Translations under genes and position numbers: made by a program
Source of the DNA: Aphidius gifuensis
Taxonomy: Eukaryota; Arthropoda; Insecta; Hymenoptera; Braconidae
Length of the DNA: 64,000 nucleotides
Assembly (NCBI RefSeq): GCF_014905175.1
Contig: NC_057792.1
Location: 8,928,001 to 8,992,000 of the forward strand
Direction: 5' to 3'
Part shown: positions 45,756-57,724 of the stretch, one piece after another
How positions within the stretch are numbered: the stretch's first letter is position 1
How the letters are laid out: each line of letters opens with the position of its first letter
The notes under the pieces: model-generated
Seen by the model: the letters and a program-made list of their open reading frames with translations, nothing else
Told to the model about the DNA's origin: nothing
Databases searched by the model: none

Positions 45756-46389
45756 ACACTGAGAGAAAAAGTTGCTGAAAAATATCAGTTTTTCTTGAAA
45801 ACTTTGGGCTCCCTGTTGAAAGAAAAATTTATTCATGTGAGTAAAATATTTTTTAACTTAAGGGAGATCAAACAACTCTTGATGGTTTTGTTGTTTGTTT
45901 TTTTTCAATTTTTAGAGTAGGTTTATGAAATATATAGTCATAAATATATATTTCAAAAATCTGTCCCAGCTAGTAAAAAAGTTAATGATAATCAAAGTAA
46001 ACAACTTTCAACTTGTACGCTAATAGCAGAGAGCAAAAATCCTGAAAAAACATATTTTAATTTTTAAACTTTCATAATATTCTTTCTTTGTTTTAGCAGC
46101 TTAACAAAAAATTAACTTTCTAAAACTTTGAAATCTTAGAATAAATAATATATTAATTTCAAAGAAAATTGATTTTATATACAAATGATTCGAGGACACG
46201 TTGAATTTTCACATAAGATAGATAACCATTTCATAAACCTACTCAAAAAAATAAAAAAAAAGGATAAGACAATCCCTTAACTTAAAAAAAAAGTTACTCA
46301 ATTTAATAAATTTTTTTTTCACTTGAAGCCTAAAATTTTCAACTTTTCGGCAACTTTTCTTATGAATACAGCAATTTTTTTTCTCAGTG
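45756..46389. mobile_element. Diverged CACTGAGAGAAAAAGTTGC MITE
   Basis: CACTGAGAGAAAAAGTTGCTG and inverse AGCAATTTTTTTTCTCAGTG-like end, TA on both sides (45,754-45,755; 46,390-46,391). Inner inverted ACTTTGGGCTCC/GAAGCCTAAAATTTTC and GTAGGTTTATGAAAT/ATTTCATAAACCTAC. No tRNA-like core seen. Confidence 0.75.
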
Positions 46390-47269
46390 TAGATTATTAA
46401 ATATTGAAAATTAGCCAAAGAAATCTAGTTATCGTCTCGCATGTGCTCCCGTAATTTTCATTAAATAAGCTGAGGTTTTATTCATAAAGAATTTCGATGA
46501 CATCATGGTTCCATTTTAAATGAAATTGCCGATGATTCCAATATTTCAAATCAGATTTGAAATATTGGTGATTTTATAAGTGTATAATGATATTATTATT
46601 GACGGAACTTTTTAATTACATTTTCAAATATAGTTTCAACATTCAATATATTTTTTGTCATATACATATACATATAAATATAATTTCATTTATTTATGTG
46701 GAATATATGAAAACTTAATTTTAAAAAGATTTTCTACCCCGAGATAAATTGCAGACGCACCGGTATAAGTTCTCGACAATATATCAATTTACATCAAATT
46801 TACTTGTGATTTCACGTGAATTATGCCTGGTTTAATAAATTTTGACATCATGATTTCTATTATAAATAACCCCTTGAAATAAGGAACATAATTAAATGAG
46901 TATTATCTAATATAATAAATATTTAACGTAAAAAAATAAAATGATGGATGCATTTAGTTCAGTGAATGAAAAATGATAAGTAGAAACAATCAAAAGTTCA
47001 AAAAAATCAATAAATCCATGACAAGTACTTATTGAAATTACTTGACAAACAATGAAAAGTAAAACACCTATAACAGCAATTTCTTGAAAAAATGAAAACG
47101 AATAATCAATTTCTTTGATTTTCAAGTGTTATCAGTTAAATAGTGTTTTTTTGCATAAGTATACTTTTAAATTGGCACTTTATGTTCCAAATTCACCGCC
47201 TTTTAATTCAGTGCTGGATAATAAACCTAAGAATGATTGAAAACAATAAAATATTCAATAATGCTGAAT
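46390..47269. other. Intergenic, no gene recognised
   Basis: AT-rich; frame 47,125-46,907 (minus, 72 codons) is hydrophobic but has no recognisable domain. Confidence 0.3.
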
Positions 47270-47662
47270 CCGCACGGAGAAAATTTTTCTTTGATTATCT
47301 GGAGGAATGACAACGAATTGGCAGGATTTGTGACCTACATTCTTATAGCTTAAGTCTAACCCTTTGATTTACCTATGATATAATTTCATTTATTAAGATG
47401 AATTACAAGCTTGTGTTTTATTAATTTTTTGAATAAAAAAAAAACTAAGAACAATAAGTAGCTAAAGGAAAGATGTTGCTACGGAATTAATGTAGACAAA
47501 GAAATTATATTGTAAGCTACAAAAGAATTTTTTTTTTTCATTTTTTCACAGTGTGAAAATAATACTGTGAAATAATCTTCAGTAGTAACCCCGAGGTCAT
47601 CCTGTGGGCCACTGAGATAATGTTCACAGGAATTGACGGAACCGAACTATTTCACGGGGTTA

Positions 47663-50059
47663 CACTGAGAGAAAAAGTTGCTAAAATATAGCAAAATTTT
47701 GCTTGAAAGTTTTAGGCTTTGATTTAAAAAAAAAATGTATTAAATTGAGCATAAAATTTTTTAATTAAAGCAATTTATTTGCTTTAATTTAGGACAGTTT
47801 TCTTTTTATTTAAGAGAAAAGAGAATTAATTTAAGAAAAACTTTGCTAAAAAGGAAGCAAAAATATCCTTTAAATCAAGTGAATAAGCGGTCTAGTTAAA
47901 ACAAAAGTTGCTAAAATTAAATGACATTTGATTTTATTTAATGGGTAAATCGTTTAATTTAAGGATAATATTGATTGAATTAATAGAAAATTGTTTTTAT
48001 ACAAATGATAAATGAATTAATTTTAAAAAATTATGAATTAATTCAAGACAAAAAGTGATCTAGTTAAGACACAAGTTGCTAAAATTGAGCGACATTTCAT
48101 TTAATTTAATGGGTAAGTCGTTTAACTTGAGGAAATTATCGATTAATTTGAAAAAATTATGAATCAATTTAAAGCAGAAAAGCGTTCTAATCAAGACGAA
48201 AGTTGCTAAAATTGAGCGACATTTCTTTTAATTTAATGGTTAAGTCGTTTATTTTAAGGATAATATTGATTAAGTTGATAGAAAATTGTTTTTCTACAAA
48301 AGAAAAATGGATTAATTCAAAAAAATTATGAATCAATTTAAAACAAAAAGCGATCTAGTTAAGACACAAGTTGCTAAAATTAAGCAACAATTGATTCAAT
48401 TCAATGGGTAAGTCGTTTAACTTGAGGAAATTCTTCAGAATTCTGAACCGCAGAAAGCGATTACATCATTTATTTTAATAATGGTTAAGTCGTTTAATTT
48501 AAGGAAATTATAATGTTTTTATTAAATAGATTTGTGTAAAAATTATTATTTTTATTTTTTCCTTTTTTCAGGACTTATTTTATTTTACACTTGAAGTAAT
48601 TATTTTTTAACTAACCGAGTCTTTCTGATCATTTAAACCTATTTAAAATATCATCGTAATATTAAAATTTCCCTGAATCATTACATCGAGTTTTATTTTT
48701 TAATGTTTAAATTTTCATTATAACTAGCGAAAATTCATATAGCACTTAGTTATTTTATTTTAGATGTCTTCTCAATAAATAGTAATAAATATTCAACTGA
48801 TTTTGAGAAAGAAAAAATTTTTACGATATATGTATAAAATATTTTAAGAAGACATCTAAAATAAAATAACCAAGTGCCTATAGTGAGATAGGTATTTTTT
48901 CTTGTCTTTTCTTGCTGTTAAATAAAGTGACAGAAAGATGTATTAATAAAAATTTAAACAATTACATGTAAAAAATAAAACCAACCAGCTATCGGGATGT
49001 GATGAAACTTTTGATTTAAGGGCTTCATAATTTTGTCCTGATACGTTAACGCGCGATGTTCAGGGCAACGCACTGGTTTTAAAAGTATAGGTTTAGATAG
49101 GTTTCAGGCAGAAGTTCGAAGCTCGGTTAGGACAAAAAAAAAAAAACAATTAAATCTTCAAAGGTAAAAAAAAAAAAGTCCTGAAAAAAAAGGAAAAATA
49201 AAAATAATTTTTTATTTTCATTTCTTTTAATCAAAAATAAAAACAATTTTCTATTAATTTAATCTATAACTTCCTTAAATTAAACGACTTAACCATTAAA
49301 TTAAATAAAATGTCGCTCAATTTTAGCAACTTCTGTCTTGATTAGATCGCTTTTCTGCTTTAAATTGATTCATAATTTTTTTGAATTAATCCATTTTTCT
49401 TTTGTATAAAAACAATTTTCTATTAACTTAATCAATATTATCCTCAAATTAAACGACTTAACCATTAAATTAAAAGAAATGTCGCTCAATTTTAGCAACT
49501 TTCGTCTTGATTAGAACGCTTTTCTGCTTTAAATTGATTCATAATTTTTTTAAATTAATCGATAATTTCCTCAAGTTAAACGACTTACCCATTAAATTAA
49601 ATGAAATGTCGCTCAATTTTAGCAACTTGTGTCTTAACTAGATCGCTTTTTGTCTTGAATTGATTCATAATTTTTTTAAATTAATTCATTTATCATTTGT
49701 ATAAAAACAATTTTCTATTAATTCAATCAATATTATCCTTAAATTAAACGATTTACCCATTAAATAAAATCAAATGTCATTTAATTTTAGCAACTTTTGT
49801 TTTAACTAGACCGCTTATTCGCTTGATTTAAAGGATATTTTTGCTTCCTTTTCAGCAAAGTTTCTCTTAAATTAATTCTCTTTTCTCTTAAATAAATAGA
49901 AAGCTGTCTTAAATTAAAGCAAATAAATTGCTTTAATTAAAAAATATTATGCTCAATTTAATACATTTTTTTTTTAAATCAAAGCCTAAAACTTTCAAGC
50001 AAAATTTTGCTATATTTAAGCAACTTTTCTCTTAAATGCAGACATTTTTTTTCTCAGTG
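47663..50059. mobile_element. Full two-armed CACTGAGAGAAAAAGTTGCT MITE, TA TSD
   Basis: About 0.9-kb arms in opposite orientation, each iterating GTTGCTAAAATTGAGCGAC, AAGTCGTTTAA and GATCTAGTTAAGAC. TA on both sides (47,661-47,662; 50,060-50,061). Between the arms lie an inner inverted repeat (GTGCCTATAGTGAGATAGG) and a tRNA-like segment. The copy at 26,155-27,827 retains only one long iterated arm. Confidence 0.92.
49042..49132 (+). other. tRNA-like segment followed by A run
   Basis: Same family as 27,200-27,292: GCGCGATGTTCAGGG, GGTTTAGATAGG and a B-box-like AGTTCGAAGCT (49,113-49,123), then CTCGGTTAGGAC and an A run. The A box is partly lost. Confidence 0.5.
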
Positions 50060-50600
50060 TACCCCGAGATTATCTTAATTATACATTCAAAAAAACTAAA
50101 TAATGGTATCTGATTCTACTAGTTCGGAATTATACTCATTTTTTATGAAAATTTATGACTTTTTTTTTCTCGGGAAAATTCTTTCCGTGCGGGTATGAAT
50201 TTTGATCACGATGGTTCAATAATCAAGTCAAGGTACATGAATGTTGTTTTATTGCAAAAAATATGTTAATAATGAAATTAGAAATAATGAAAAAAATGTT
50301 ATTAGGATATATAAAAATAAAACTGAAAAAAAAAAAAAAAAATGTTAGTGTATATAGTTTTGTAAAGTGTTCATTAGCAAAAAATTGTTGATGTAAGGAA
50401 TCAGCAACTCTGGATTGTATGTTAATAATAAATGGTTGAACACATGCGGTAGAACTATAGATTTAACTTTATTTAAAGACAACAGAAAGTTATCGTCTTA
50501 ATTGGTTTAAAATAACTACAAATTATAATTACAAGTATAACATTACTTTCAAATAATTCATCCAGTATATCGTCGATAAAAAATTGTGTGTGTTTGGATA

Positions 50601-50990
50601 CCCTGGTGAAAATGCTTTCTCCGAATTTCTTCAATTTTGAAAAGTCAGAGTGATGCGCGGATAAAAATCGGAGAAATTCGGAGAAAATAGAAAAAAATAG
50701 GAGATAATCGGAATGAATGATTTTTCGCTTACTCCGATTTTTCTTCGAAATTTCACTTCAGTAATTTTCGGAAAAAATCGGAGTGAATCAGAGAAAATCA
50801 TAAAAGAGCGGAAAATGTTTTGACACGGCTAGAAACGTTTATGTTTCTGGCAATGTTTTGTGCATTAATTTATGATGGTTACTGATGGAAACGGAGAAAA
50901 AGGCTGACGAAATTCAGAGATGACCAGTGTTGATCAAGCATTCTGAAAGTTCCGCTCAAAATTGAAAAAAAAAAAAATCATCAATTTGAT
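50601..50990. repeat. CCCTGGTGAAAATG-headed element with iterated TCGGAGAAA
   Basis: CCCTGGTGAAAATGCTTTCTC begins a stretch iterating AATCGGAGAAATTCGG and CTCCGATTTTTC in both orientations. I could not find a clear opposite end. Confidence 0.5.
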
Positions 50991-52077
50991 AAACCCTTAA
51001 AACGTCTCTGCAATTTCATTCAAAACTTTAAATTTAATAGAATCATTCTAAACTAAACGTCTCTCAACGAAAGACCAGTACTGGAATGTGTCAGTTAAAT
51101 TCCAGAATTTCACACAGAAGCCTCGAGTTAACGTCCAAGTAAAGTATTAAGAATTTTACGTTAATTATTAATAATTATTACTTTTACCTCAATGGCAATC
51201 TATTTCCCTATCTTTTGTTTGAATTCATTGTTGATAATACCGTGAAGTGATTTCTTAAAATCGTTCTGTTCCATTTAATGATTTGTATTTTGATGGTTGT
51301 TTCATGATAATTGTTATACGAGAATATTTCCATTCAAGATATTAATTTCAGATTGAATTTCGTTTACTCGTCTTTGATAATTCTGAATATTTATAAGTGA
51401 AAAAATAAATAATTGGAACAGTAAGAAAGATTGATTGATTGATGATAAGTTTTATTGTCTAAAAGTTTGAACGAAATATTGCTGCAATTGAATGTATTGT
51501 GATAAAGTGTATTTGTACTTCAACTATAAGTAACGTGTTAAGTTATTACAGTGTTGATTGAGTGCAATGACTTTGTTTTTTTTGCAAGTGTTTTTGTAGT
51601 GAGCAATTAATAATTGATACAGCATGGTTGAGGTAATTTTAAGATAGGCAATTGAGAGAGAGAGAGTATAATTGAGAACCATGATTATGTTAATTATGCT
51701 GTATGTCAGGCTATTTATCAACAGGGTGATAAAATTATTTGTGTGGGCGTGTTTATGACGAATAATGAACTGTTGGCACATGGCTCAGGTGATTCAGTGT
51801 AGATACTTATGATGATGCAGTGGCATCGTATGACAAGATACCTCGCGAGTATGGAAAATAAAATTTATTAATGAACATTACCAAGATATATCTACTATAT
51901 ATATACTTGATTTTTCTATTACCTCTTTTCCATTACTAAAAAGAAACGGCACTTGACATTTCTGAGTCTGTCATTAAATTTTGCTATAGCTCATTAGAAT
52001 TTTAACTATACGTTGCTTTGTATTTGTTAGTGACACCTACAGGATTTCTGAGAAAATCAAACTTTTACTATGGTAAG
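50991..52077. other. Intergenic, no gene recognised
   Basis: AT-rich, with a GA-rich run (GAGAGAGAGAGAG) near 51,655. No supported gene. Confidence 0.3.
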
Positions 52078-52540
52078 CCCTAGCGAAAATGCCGATAGTC
52101 GGATTGTGCACTGATCTCATACAAAAACGACACAAAAACGACACACGACTATAAGAATTTCTAAGTCACAAAAATAAATAGTAAAAAGCATTTGAAAAAT
52201 AAAATATCATGTCTAAAAATTTCTAAATAATATTCTTATAATTTAAGACACATTAGAATTTTTTTTAAATAATTTTTTTATTGAAAAAACTCAATTCTGT
52301 TTATGTATTAAAAGTGAGGTTAGCTGTCAGAATTATCTGTACACGACTGTGAGATTTTACAATTCTCACACAATTCCGACACAATTCCGACACACGACTG
52401 TGAGAATTGTAAATCCGACACAAATCCGACAGACGTACGACAGTATATTTTTATTTTGTATTTAATATAAAAAAAAGCATTTTATTAATAAAAATTTTTG
52501 TTCAATATTAAAGTTATAATATTTTAATAATTTTAGGCAT

Positions 52541-53865
52541 CCCGGGGAAAACGGTTTGTATACAACCATATACAATCATATATACAAACATATACAATCG
52601 TATATAGATGTATATGGAAAGTTGATTATTTTAGTGACTTTGTATACAACCATATATAAGTTTATACAATTATATAAACTCATATATGAGGTATAAACTG
52701 TTTGTATACAACCATGTACAACCATATACAACTATATACAACCGTATACAACTATATACAACCATATACAACCATATACAACTATATACAACCATATACA
52801 ACTATATACAACCGTATACAACTATATACAACCATATACAACTATATACAACTATATATAACCCTATACAACTATGTACAACTATATACAATCATATACA
52901 ACCATACAACTTGGTAGCTTAGTTTATTAATCTTGTATACAATCATATATGGTTATATACAAACATATATTGACATATACAACTGTATATATTTATATAT
53001 GTTTATATATGAATTTATAAAATCACATACAACTATACAACTTAGTAGCTTACTTTATTTATCTTGTATACAATTATATACGGTTATATACAAACATATA
53101 TGGACATTTTTAAAATTATATACAATTTTACAACTCAGTATAGCACATTGAAGACTGACCAACCTATGACTTGCCATTCATCGATTTTTATTCGGGTCAC
53201 TAACAATGATTTTTTTTCATTCTTTCCATGTATATAAAAATATATTAAGAACCGCTATTATGTATTTAATATTGGAAGGGTGTTTGTTTAATAATATATA
53301 ACAGCTACTTATTTTTTTTACGAAACAAAAATTTCAGGGATAAAAAATTTTTTTCATAAATTATGACAATACATTCCGGGGTATACGAAACAATTTAAAT
53401 GAAATGCATATATCGGCCGATAGTGTTAGTTGATCCTTGGATTGCTATGATTATAATGAATATTTAAGTAAGACAAATTTTCCTAATTTTCAATTGTAGC
53501 TGCCGTGGTTAGGTAAGTAAGGCTCTGGTGTTTCAACTAGAAGATACCGTGTTCAAGTCCCGGTAAAGTCAAGTATTTATGGTGTAATTTTTTCGGTCAA
53601 ATAAATCATCAAATATATAAACAAAAAGATTTAATTGATTAAATAATTATAAATTTTTTTTTTTTATGATATTGATAAATTTTTGAAAGTCACGGCATAT
53701 AAACTTGTATACAACTATCTATGTTTGTATACAACTATCTATGTTTGTATACAACCATTCTTGAATTTGATCTATAAATTCCATATATGGTTGTATACAA
53801 CTGTATGAGTTTGTATACAACCATATATGATTGTATATGGTTGTATACAAACCGTTTTTTCCGGG
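52541..53865. mobile_element. MITE of iterated ATATACAACC, CCCGG ends, AT on both sides, tRNA-like core
   Basis: CCCGGGGAAAACGGTTTGTA and inverse TACAAACCGTTTTTTCCGGG; AT outside both ends. Left arm ACTATATACAACCATATACA repeated; right arm inverse. The other arm of the host element supplies the empty site (GGCATATTAG). Long open frames here are repeat translations (Tyr-Thr-Thr-Ile). Confidence 0.9.
53499..53568 (+). other. tRNA-like segment
   Basis: GCCGTGGTTAGGTAAG as A-box-like part and TGTTCAAGTCC (53,550-53,560) as B box, one mismatch, in tRNA spacing, between the two iterated arms of the host MITE. Confidence 0.55.
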
Positions 53866-54705
53866 ATATGAGATTTTTTTTTTTCGAATAAATTTTGACA
53901 AAAAAAATAATTGGAATCGTCTGTGAGAATTTGCAATTTGCAAAAATTTTTGTTAAATAATAAAATTATAATCTTTTAATAATTATAGGCATATTAGATT
54001 TTTTTAAAATTATTTTATTAGAAAATTATCATTTTTTGGTTTTTTTATGAGGTTAAGAAAGGTTTTTTTTTAAATACTTTTTTTTTAAAACTAATACATT
54101 TAATCAGTTTCCCACGTATTTGGTATTTTTGTAACTCGAATCTAATTTGTAATGAAACCATGTATTTGGTTTCCCATGTTTCCAATTATTTTTTTTGTCA
54201 AAATTTATTCAAAGAAAAAAAAACTAATATGCCTAAAATTATTAAAATATTATAACTTTAATATTGAACAAAAATTTTTATTAATAAAATGCTTTTTTTT
54301 TATATTAAATACAAAATAAAAATCTACTGTCGTACGTCTGTCGGAATTGTGTCGGATTTACAATTCTCACAGTCGTGTGTCGAAATTATGTCGGAATTGT
54401 GTGAGAATTGTAAAATCTCACAGTCGTGTACGTGTTCGATTCTGACAGCTAACCTCACTTTTAATACATAAACAGAATTGAGTTTTTTCAATAAAAAAAT
54501 TATTTAAAAAAAATTCTAATGTGTCTTAAATTATAAGAATATTATTTAGAAATTTTTAGACATGATATTTTATTTTTCAAATGCTTTTTACTATTTATTT
54601 TTGTGACTTAGAAATTCTTATAGTCGTGTGTCGTTTTTGTATGAGATCAGTGCACAAACCGACTGTCGGATTGGTGTCGAATCGGTGTCGCCATTTTTGC
54701 TAGGG

Positions 54706-55536
54706 AGTTGTAAATTTTCAGTCATTTTAATTTTGTCCACACCAACAGAGTAAAATTTCATAAACACAAACCAAATTTTTGCTATGGTGCAATTTAATTT
54801 TAAAGCTGGATTATTTTAACTTGTATTTTTATTTACTTGGATTTATTTTTGTTGTAATTTTTATATAAATTTCTATGGTATATTTTAATTTTCCAAGACA
54901 AAAATTGTTTTTTTTTGTTAAAATGATAATAAATATTTTAATAGTCAGAAGATAGACCCTTGATGATGTGGCACCGTAGTGAAATTCAAGATTTTCTCCA
55001 CGTTCAATTAAATCTTTTACGAAGTTTTAGAAAGCAATATTTTTTACGTAGGCAAAGCCTATAGTATTGAATTCATACACGTTTTTTTTTAAATGATCAT
55101 ATCTTGTAAAGTAATAAAGTTAGAAGAATCGTATTAAGACCAAATTATTTGTCTATGAAAATACTAAAACCGGGGACTTACTAAAAGTAATTTCAATTGT
55201 TAGTTAATTTGTTATTAACAAAAAACGATCACCGTATAATTTTCAAAGTCAAATAATAAGAAAACTAAGAACAAATCATGGATGCGATTTTTCGCCAGGA
55301 TATTAAGAATGACGGAATTTATAATAATCGAGTTGAAAATTGTTTTTAATGTCGTTGGAAGATTGCTAATAAACAAAAAAACAAAATTGCTGTTTTTTTA
55401 TATTTTGCATAACTCTTTAAAATTTTAACTTACAAGCTTTGTACAAGCTAGCAACAAACAAATTATCAATTTTTATCCAGCTAGTATTCTTGCGGAAATA
55501 ACTGACAAAATAACTAACTTTATACGTAGAACCCAA
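54706..55536. other. Intergenic, no gene recognised
   Basis: AT-rich without visible coding potential. Confidence 0.3.
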
Positions 55537-55902
55537 TCAGCGCCAAATTGGCAAATTTGAGAAGCTCGAGGTACAGGACATATTTTGTCCCATTTCCAAT
55601 GTACGGAGTTGACTCTCCTTCTTTCTAGTCTTCTTGGTAGAACCACAAACGTGAATTTTAGAAGTGGGTATTCCTTTGATTAAGCAATTATCATTTTTAC
55701 TTGACCATTGAAATTTATTGATGTTGTAGCGAGATAGAATATTTGATGTCTCCCACCACACTGGCATGTCATGTGACATAGTCAGTGAGGTGTTAGCTAT
55801 GTATCTATGTGTGGGTACGAGAACCCTCACTATGTCTTGTTGCTTGAGACTATGCTCTCTTCGCTTCTTGTCCGGCCACCATCGAGTGCGTCCGAAAAAC
55901 AT
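55537..55902 (-). CDS. Unrecognised 121-residue frame
   Basis: Begins MFFGRTRWWPDKKRREHS and includes VLVPTHRYIANTSLTMSHD and KIHVCGSTKKTRKKE. Its codon use is less AT-skewed than its surroundings and it is rich in Trp, Arg, Lys and Ser. I do not recognise a family. There is no signal peptide or membrane segment. It could be a real small gene, a terminal exon, or a transposon piece; no flanking TIR was found. Confidence 0.3.
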   Translation of the reverse strand: MFFGRTRWWPDKKRREHSLKQQDIVRVLVPTHRYIANTSLTMSHDMPVWWETSNILSRYNINKFQWSSKNDNCLIKGIPTSKIHVCGSTKKTRKKESQLRTLEMGQNMSCTSSFSNLPIWR

Positions 55903-56708
55903 TGAGAATATTAATTAAAATTTGTATTTGTGATTTGGCTTTGCCATATCACAATTAGTAAAATATATACATATTGTGTCTTGTTAAATTGTCATATTAC
56001 ATATTCTACTTGTTAAATAAATTGTTTCATTATTATTAATATTAAATATAAATCTCGTGTCTATCTTTTAAATTATTGTTTGAAATTAAATTAAATTATA
56101 AAAAAAAGTAAAGTGAGGATTCAACACTTCACAATGTAGAGTAGACTTAAAACAATGATATCATTAATTTTGAGGACTTTAATCTTTCTTAGAATTTTCG
56201 TTGATCTAAAACAATCGACACATGTACCAACCCCTTCGTGCCACAAGGATAGTGGTTAATCAATAAGTTCTTGTAAAGTGAATGTGTTATTTTTATTTGG
56301 TATTAAAAGATTTATCATAAATTCCTTCGACAAGGAAACATTTGCATATGAACACGATTCACATTTTTCTAAATGCTTTTGTTCGTAGCTACAATTGTAC
56401 ATTGCTAATGAAAAATAAATAACACCATAGAGCTGTGAAGTCGTAGAGACCGAACGGAGACTCGATTCGTCAGTGAGCGAGAAAACTTACCGCTCTAAAA
56501 TTTAATACACTTGACAACAATGAAAAAATATATAAAATATCGATAATTGATAAAACAATAATAAAATAATAATAATAAGCCAAAAATAACAAAATATAAA
56601 ATACACTTTATTTAACATGGAATTATTTCAAAAACAGTTTTTTTTCGAAAATTAAAGGTTTTCTACAATCAAATAGCCAATACTTGACATCTATTTTATA
56701 GGACCATT

Positions 56709-56975
56709 AAGCTAAAATTTCCGCTTGTAAACATGGCGGCTATAAAAATCACCAAAAAGTAACTAAATTTACTAAATTTATCGCGAATCCGTGATTTTAG
56801 AACAAGCTTGGTGGTGTCAAGCTTGTTCTGCAGTCACGGAGAGACACCACGAATTTGCAGTTATGAATTATTTACTATTTACTGAAGTAAATAGTAGTTA
56901 ATTCAGTGATAATTTAGTGAATTTAGTTACTTTTTGGTTATTTTTATATGTGTTTATAAGCGGAAATTTTAGCTT
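56709..56975. mobile_element. MITE, AAGCTAAAATTTCCGC ends
   Basis: AAGCTAAAATTTCCGCTTG and inverse GCGGAAATTTTAGCTT, then AAAAAGTAACTAAATTTACT and inverse. Central AGAACAAGCTTGG/CAAGCTTGTTCT palindrome. 267 bp. Confidence 0.85.
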
Positions 56976-56999
56976 GTCGTGAGTTCGCACCCTTACTTT

Positions 57000-57720
57000 G
57001 ATTATTATTGTCAGGATCTTAACATCCATCATAGATGGACATACAGTGGTTTTGAATTTTTTAAAGTTGCAGTTGCAGATGTATTGTCTTTTGGTGTTGG
57101 AATTACCAAAACTCTGCTTTTCGTATCTTTTATTATAAAGGTGCAGCCTTTTTAGTTTCAACTCTACCCTTCCAATCCATGATATCTGTATAAATAATAT
57201 ATTTTACAATGAATAAATATAATTTATATTAAAAAATATCACACTAATTATTATCAATAAAATGAATAAATGAACAAATAACATTGTAATCACTATCATC
57301 ATTAAGAAAAGCGAATTCTTCCATCTTCACTGGATAATGATGCTTGTTTCAAATGTGTTTTCTCAGTTTTAAATAAGTATACTTATATATTCACAGATTC
57401 ATCACAACCTACGAATGGACAATTTATAGTTTGATAATCTGAGACTTGATGAAAATGTGAATAGTGATAATACAAGTTTGTTTTATTTGCATATTTTTCA
57501 TCACAGCTTTACACAAGTTTCGTTTTCAGTTATTGTCTTAACCAGCTCAATTTTATAAATTCAACTTGTATAAGCATAAAGACTTCTTTTTCCACTAAAA
57601 ATTTTATTGCACTGGTTACATTTAATTTCATTCTTTTCTTCTATTGTTTTTCATTTGTAAATGTAAATGAATTGTCACCAAAATATCACACAATTGCACA
57701 CAAATACAAATTTATAAAAT
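57000..57720 (-). pseudogene. Decayed C2H2 zinc-finger sequence
   Basis: Minus strand in order: IKCNQCNKIFSGKRSLYAY (about 57,570-57,630), CDEKYANKTNLYYHYSHFH (about 57,440-57,505) and INCPFVGCDESVNI with KTHLKQ (about 57,330-57,425), then QYICNCNFKKFK (about 57,080). Each resembles a C2H2 finger (C-x2-C, aromatic/Leu, H-x3-5-H), but stops and shifts separate them and several zinc ligands are lost. Probably a dead host-gene copy or a fragment of a zinc-finger-bearing transposon. Confidence 0.55.
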
Positions 57721-57724
57721 TTAC

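Larger units (their letters stand above)
47270..50192. mobile_element. Outer TIR element (CCGCACGGA ends) containing a nested MITE
   Basis: CCGCACGGAGAAAATTTTTC and inverse GAAAATTCTTTCCGTGCGG. Its own interior is split by the CACTGAGAG element at 47,663-50,059, inserted at a TA between ACGGGGT and CCCCGAGA. Confidence 0.7.
52078..54705. mobile_element. Large TIR element, CCCTAGCGAAAATG ends, AG TSD, nested insertion
   Basis: CCCTAGCGAAAATGCC and inverse CGCCATTTTTGCTAGGG, AG on both sides (52,076-52,077; 54,706-54,707). Near-identical inverted arms include TCATACAAAAACGACAC and TTTCTAAGTCACAAAAATA. The word CCGACACAATTC is iterated. It is split by the element at 52,541-53,865. Confidence 0.9.

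Noticed and set aside
52686..52922. Open frames of Tyr-Thr-Thr-Ile-Tyr-Asn repeats as a repetitive protein
   Set aside because: Several frames are open only because ATATACAACC is iterated without stops; this is the arm of a MITE.
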